From: Holacanthus passer
Lineage: Eukaryota; Chordata; Actinopteri; Pomacanthidae
DNA length: 64,000 nt
Assembly (NCBI GenBank): GCA_025331565.1
Contig: JAFREQ010000025.1
Coordinates: forward strand, 1 to 64,000
Direction: 5' to 3'
Positions 59,791 through 64,000 of this stretch are shown one piece after another. Both the position numbers and the translations under genes were made by a program. The notes under the pieces are model-generated. The model did not search any database, had not been told where the DNA came from, and saw nothing but the letters and a program-made list of their open reading frames with translations. Within the stretch, counting starts at the first letter, position 1. The number at the start of each line of letters is the position of its first letter.

Positions 59791-61569
59791 GTTAGGGAGT
59801 TAAAATTACAATCGGTGAGGCGTAAAAACATTTTACAGTTACAGTCTTTCCAATGTGAGACCTCAGCAAAAAATAAAATAAAAAACTTGAAACAACTAAG
59901 GCTTTGAAAAGGCTTGAATTAATGTTGCCAGCTCATGTAAGTCCAGTGAAGCAGTACAGTAGAGCAGCCATGAATGGCAGTAAAGATAACACCAGCAGGC
60001 TGAAACGGCTCTTCTGAGGTCTTCATTCTGTCTTTGGTACACAGCTGGATCATCCTTTTGGACCCTGGGTTTGCTTTATAGACAGTGACATACATGCACA
60101 CACACAACCAGTAAAGCACACACACCGCGTCCGGCTGATCCAACACGGTGACCCTTTGTTATCTGCTCCTCACCAGCTTTGTTTGCATGGATCATCTGGA
60201 AAGTCCATTTGTGTTGTTGCCGTTTTGGAGACACACGAAAGGGGTGAGACAACAAACTCCAAATGCACATCCTGACCCACTGATGTTCTCTTCCAACAAA
60301 AAGGGCTTCTGAACCATAAAATGAACAGATGGTGCGAAAGTTGAATTCTTAACACTAAAGAATCAATAACTGTCTGTTTCAAAACAGTGAACAGCTCTGA
60401 AAATGGAGCAGCTCTGGTAGTCGGCAGCGACCAGGAACTGGATCCACCTCTCTGTGGGGGCCGGAGTGTTTTTGCTTTTGTAAGGAACAAAAGAAAAATC
60501 TTTAACAGTTGTTAAAGTACAAGAATCTACTTTTATACAAGATGTTTTTTTTCACCTCCACACGGCTGTCCTGGTGACTTTTCCTCCCGTTAACACTAGA
60601 AATGTGGTCATCCTTTTCATTTAATAGCTGCTGAGGATAAATATGGCCAATTTAGGAGGCTAACCACATTTGACTTGGGAAGAAATCCACTAGAAGGGAC
60701 TGCCTGTCTGTCTGTGTTTTATTCCATAACCAATTAGAGGTGTGCTGTCCACATGAATTTGGACTCTGAGCTTTCATACTTTGTACAAAGGAAAACCTAA
60801 AATGAAACAGGTTTCTGACTGAGAGTGCCCCAAATCTGCCTCCTCTAAGAGTTCTGCTATTTCTTTTATTGATATTAATCTTTTGTTTAATTCGCAGGGA
60901 GAACTGAAAGAACCTCTATCAGCACAAAGTCACCACTTTTCGAGAGGACACAGGCTGTGCATGACTGTGAATACTTCAACACGCTGCACCACCTTCGACT
61001 GCGAGTCAAAACAGTGACATTTCACAACAGAGGCGTAAAAAATAAATAAATAAAACCAGGCTGAACCAGGAAGTTAGGCCAAATATTGACACCTATGTGC
61101 TCCGATATAAAATAAGATAAAATCAGAGTTTCAACACCGACCCCAGTGTCAGTTCAAACTGCCAACTCACTTTGCTTTTTAAGCCTTTTTTCTTAAGTCT
61201 CTGCTACAGAAACCACACTTTATATTATATAAGCAAACTGAATGACAAGTGTTAGACCTTGAGCTGGTGATAGAGGACAAGAGAATAAATGACACGAATT
61301 ATGAAAAAGGCAAGCCTTTACAAAAACCCTCATGAAAACAAGAAGTAAAATCCATCTCATCTACTGATATTATGTATAATGGACTGCATTTGAGGAGTGA
61401 TATAAAACAGCACGTATAGGATGGAAATCATATAATATAGACGTACTATGGCATCGATTAACACTGGAACATCATATAAAAAAATACCAGAAAGCTGGAA
61501 TAAACTCCAGCCTCTCTATGAGTCCCTATAGGAGCATAATCATAACCTCTTTGTTGCAGAATTAACCTC

Positions 61570-62062
61570 ATGTCATAGTTCATTAAGAAGAGGTCCTGGC
61601 TGTGTTGCCAGGTTGGTTAATGTCCTGTCCTGCACAAACAGCCTCCTCTCTCCCTCCCTCCCCTCCTGGCTGAGGCTCTTCCCGGCAGCATCTCTCCAGC
61701 AGCGGACTGGAGGACTTGTGCGGCCACCTCGACGCGCAACAGACATCTCTCTCTCTCTCTCTCTCTCTCGCTCGCTCTCGCTCAGTCTCTCTCCCTCCCC
61801 GCAGCGGACCGCAGGGCGCGCAGGGCAACTTTCACCCGCACCGCCACGCATGGCTCCTCCGCCACCGGAGCTCCGTCCCGAGAGCAACTGATGTGGATGG
61901 GATGCTAGGAATTTTTTAAAAAGGCGGCAACAAGAAGCTGAAGGATTTCTCAAGAGATTATAATGATGTCCACATGTATGACGGGATATCCTCCTCTCGC
62001 CTTGTAATTACACAGCTGAACGTGTAGGTCTGCTTTATCTGAGCTTCTCATTCCACACAGAG
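61570..62062 (+). promoter_or_regulatory. 5' leader and promoter of the partial gene, three uORFs
   Basis: The sequence turns GC- and CpG-rich, with a CT repeat at 61746-61793 and CGGACCGCAGGGCGCGC, as at a TATA-less promoter. Before the main ATG are three short upstream frames: 61850-61891 (13 codons, MAPPPPELRPESN), 61891-61908 (MWMGC) and 61963-62007 (14 codons). The first stop and the second start overlap as TGATG. The transcription start, and whether an intron lies in the leader, cannot be settled. Confidence 0.5.
61746..61793. repeat. CT/CTCG microsatellite in the 5' leader
   Basis: A clean (CT)n run grades into CTCG repeats. On the other strand this is a GAGA-type element of the kind often found at promoters. 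It also creates an Arg/Glu-alternating antisense frame that is not a gene. Confidence 0.85.
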
Positions 62063-62105
62063 ATGGATCTGTGGGGACTTTATCTGTTTCATCTCATAAC
62101 TTTGG
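62063..62105 (+). CDS. First coding exon of a secreted or membrane protein, partial
   Basis: ATG in the context CAGAGATGG opens MDLWGLYLFHLITL, followed by one base of the next codon and the donor GTGAGTAAAG. The peptide is hydrophobic from residue 3 on and reads as the start of a signal peptide split by a phase 1 intron, a common structure in secreted ligands and receptors. The rest of the gene is outside the window or in an exon I could not prove. I do not recognise it. TGFA, also on human 2p13, has a similarly short phase-1 signal-peptide first exon and a long first intron, but the residues do not match clearly. That idea is speculative. Confidence 0.5.
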
Positions 62106-64000
62106 GTGAGTAAAGACTTTAAAATAATTTAAACAAATGTTTGAATGATTTATTTTTATCTGAAGAGAGGAAATGATCCAACCTGCTCCATTTGGAGTTT
62201 GTGCGTCGTTCAATCCTTTTGGGTTGAAAAAAAACTTGCATTTTGTCTAATTTAATTACTTAATAATAATTTGAGAATATGATAGATCAGCTGGGTTGCA
62301 CAGTATTAATAATGTGCTATGCAAAAAAAGGCTTTGCATAAGCGCACGTACTTAAATGTGTGTGCGCATGTTTCTGCGTGTGCGCATGTAAAACTGCACA
62401 AAAACGCTCTTTTCTCCACGGGTCAATATGTGGATTATAATTTTTGGCTTCCTGCTTATGCATATTTACTCACTGCAGAAGACTATATCCCATGTCCACA
62501 TTTAGTATATTATCAATGTTTGCATCAGACATTATTTATCATATATTAATATTTAACAGCTTTGCACATTTTCACCAAATATTATGTCATATTTATCCAA
62601 TATATGCATTTAAAGTTTCATAAGAGACTTGCTTTACTGTTTATTCTAGTAATCCCTCCAAATGTGACCATCCTCAGCAGTACATCAGTCATTGCAGTGA
62701 GTGTCACTGAGCTACCTGCTCTCCATGTAATTGAACCAAGCTGGAATATTGATTTTCGTGGCAACAATCCAGTCTTGAGAGAGAAGAACTGTGTTGTTGC
62801 TCCAGAGTGTCTCTTTGTCACCATACACAAACGTGTCAATCGCAGTCCTGCCACAGTCCTGACTGTAACTAATATCATTTTAGAGCCACTGATGGCCGTG
62901 ACACCAGAGATAATGATTCTCATTTTAACTGGCACCAGCCTTCCTGCTTAACAAAGCCAGGAATATGCATTATATCTTAGCTCTTTATTCATTATTAATA
63001 TCCTCTTTGGAGGTCTTCATTAGAGAGAGGAATGCAATAAGAAAGGCTGAATGGAGAAGAATGCAGTTTGCTTTTTGAATCAGATTTTCTCTCTGTAATG
63101 ACATTCGACGGTCACACATTTATTGGGCATGATTTGGCCAGTAATGGAGGATTAGAAATAGTGATGCATTCCACCCATATATGCCTGAAAACAATGCAAG
63201 TTTCTGCACTTCTTTTTTTCAAACATCCATATTTTAATGTATGTAATAAAAAGCATTGCTCTACTCAGGTTAATTACTGAATTTTGTTCCACAGATCTTC
63301 CTTTTTTTAAAGTAGAGTTGCTGATTCTAGCCTGATAAGCCATCTGCCCAAATCAATTAGCCAAGACCAAACTGCAAAAGGTCAGAAACTATGGGCTGTT
63401 TGGAGGGCTCAACCCATTTCTGTGGCATTCTGGACAGTTTCTGTGATTTTTTCAGATTTAATGTGGACAGAAAACAGCTCACACATTATCCTGCTCCAGA
63501 TACCTGCAAGCCAATACAGAGGGATCTCAAAATCACCACAATTTTCCAGAAAGAGCTCTTAAAGCAAACACCAGGAGCAGTGTTTCTCGGCTCGGACTAG
63601 TGCCCATTAGGGTTTGGCATTGTTGGATTATTTCTTTTGTTGCCTGTCTTTGCTGGGTGAAATCATGTTAGAACAGTGAACATTCTCTGTGTACTTATTT
63701 GTGCTCGCTTTTTTCTTTTCAAACACAGAGCCAGACCACCTTCAATATTCTTTTTCAGAAGAAATGCCAGTAAATCTAAAAAAGCCTGGTTTTATATTTT
63801 TCTAACTATCAAAGATCACTCAGGCAAAAGATCTACTTTCACTGCTCGACATGAATGCCATAAGAATCCCAGTAATTAATATGTCAGGGCTGAAATGATT
63901 AGTCGATTAATTGATTAGTTGAAACAGGAAAAAAAGGAAAAAAATGCAAAAATATTCACTGTTTCTTGCTCTCAATGTGTGACTGTTCACTCCTTTGTAT
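62106..64000 (+). other. Presumed intron 1 of the partial gene, with a dual-strand open block
   Basis: The first part is AT-rich and alternates purines and pyrimidines around 62340-62400. At 62562-62951 the plus strand is open for 129 codons and at 62618-62935 the minus strand for 105. A possible small exon (62650-62696) has a CTAG acceptor, a GCA-GTGAGT donor and phase 1 entry compatible with the exon before. After 62951 only AT-rich sequence, a weak repeat and, from 63880, an ATTAGTCGATTAATTG-type repeat were seen. Confidence 0.35.

Noticed and set aside
61573..61953. 126-codon minus-strand frame with an Arg/Glu repeat
   Set aside because: The Arg/Glu repeat is the CT microsatellite read in reverse, and the frame is antisense to a promoter-like leader.
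1..64000. CRISPR arrays, phage or bacterial mobile elements
   Set aside because: All genes are spliced vertebrate genes, and the only regular direct repeats are satellites and minisatellites without spacer structure.

Overview
The window is vertebrate, most probably from a spiny-rayed teleost fish. It carries spliced genes with GT-AG introns, CpG-rich first exons, compact introns of 0.1-4 kb, and many dispersed repeats of kinds familiar from percomorph genomes. No bacterial features, CRISPR array, rRNA or tRNA gene was seen.

Three complete protein-coding genes lie on the plus strand in its left 60%. They are rab11fip5-like (4974-16888, 6 coding exons, class I Rab11 effector), sfxn5 (19312-27811, 14 coding exons, mitochondrial sideroflexin, 325 codons) and smyd5 (30917-38613, 13 coding exons, SET/MYND lysine methyltransferase, 417 codons). 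I rebuilt every exon boundary by hand from splice signals, phase and family conservation. All junctions of sfxn5 and smyd5 are phase-consistent. rab11fip5 has one unexplained frame change inside its large exon 4, most simply a missing C in a C-rich tract.

Before the first gene, 1-2070 is an array of ~0.8 kb tandem units carrying a conserved trio of CCAAT boxes, followed by ~2.4 kb of gene-free sequence. After smyd5 comes about 23 kb (38.7-61.6 kb) with no gene that I can support. It holds dispersed repeats, a MITE with terminal inverted repeats, one GC-rich island, and several low-repeat blocks that read like conserved noncoding elements. At the right edge (61.6-62.1 kb) a CT-rich, uORF-bearing 5' leader leads to a 43-nt first coding exon that encodes the start of a signal peptide. 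The rest of that gene lies beyond the window.

The three genes do not form a pathway. They cover endosome recycling, mitochondrial amino-acid carrier-type transport and protein lysine methylation. Their association is syntenic: the human orthologues cluster on chromosome 2p13. No novel biological system is evident. The best leads are the CCAAT-box satellite, CTCF-type motifs in convergent orientation around sfxn5, an in-frame retainable intron in the smyd5 SET domain, the rab11fip5 frame break, and the overlapping uORFs before the last gene.
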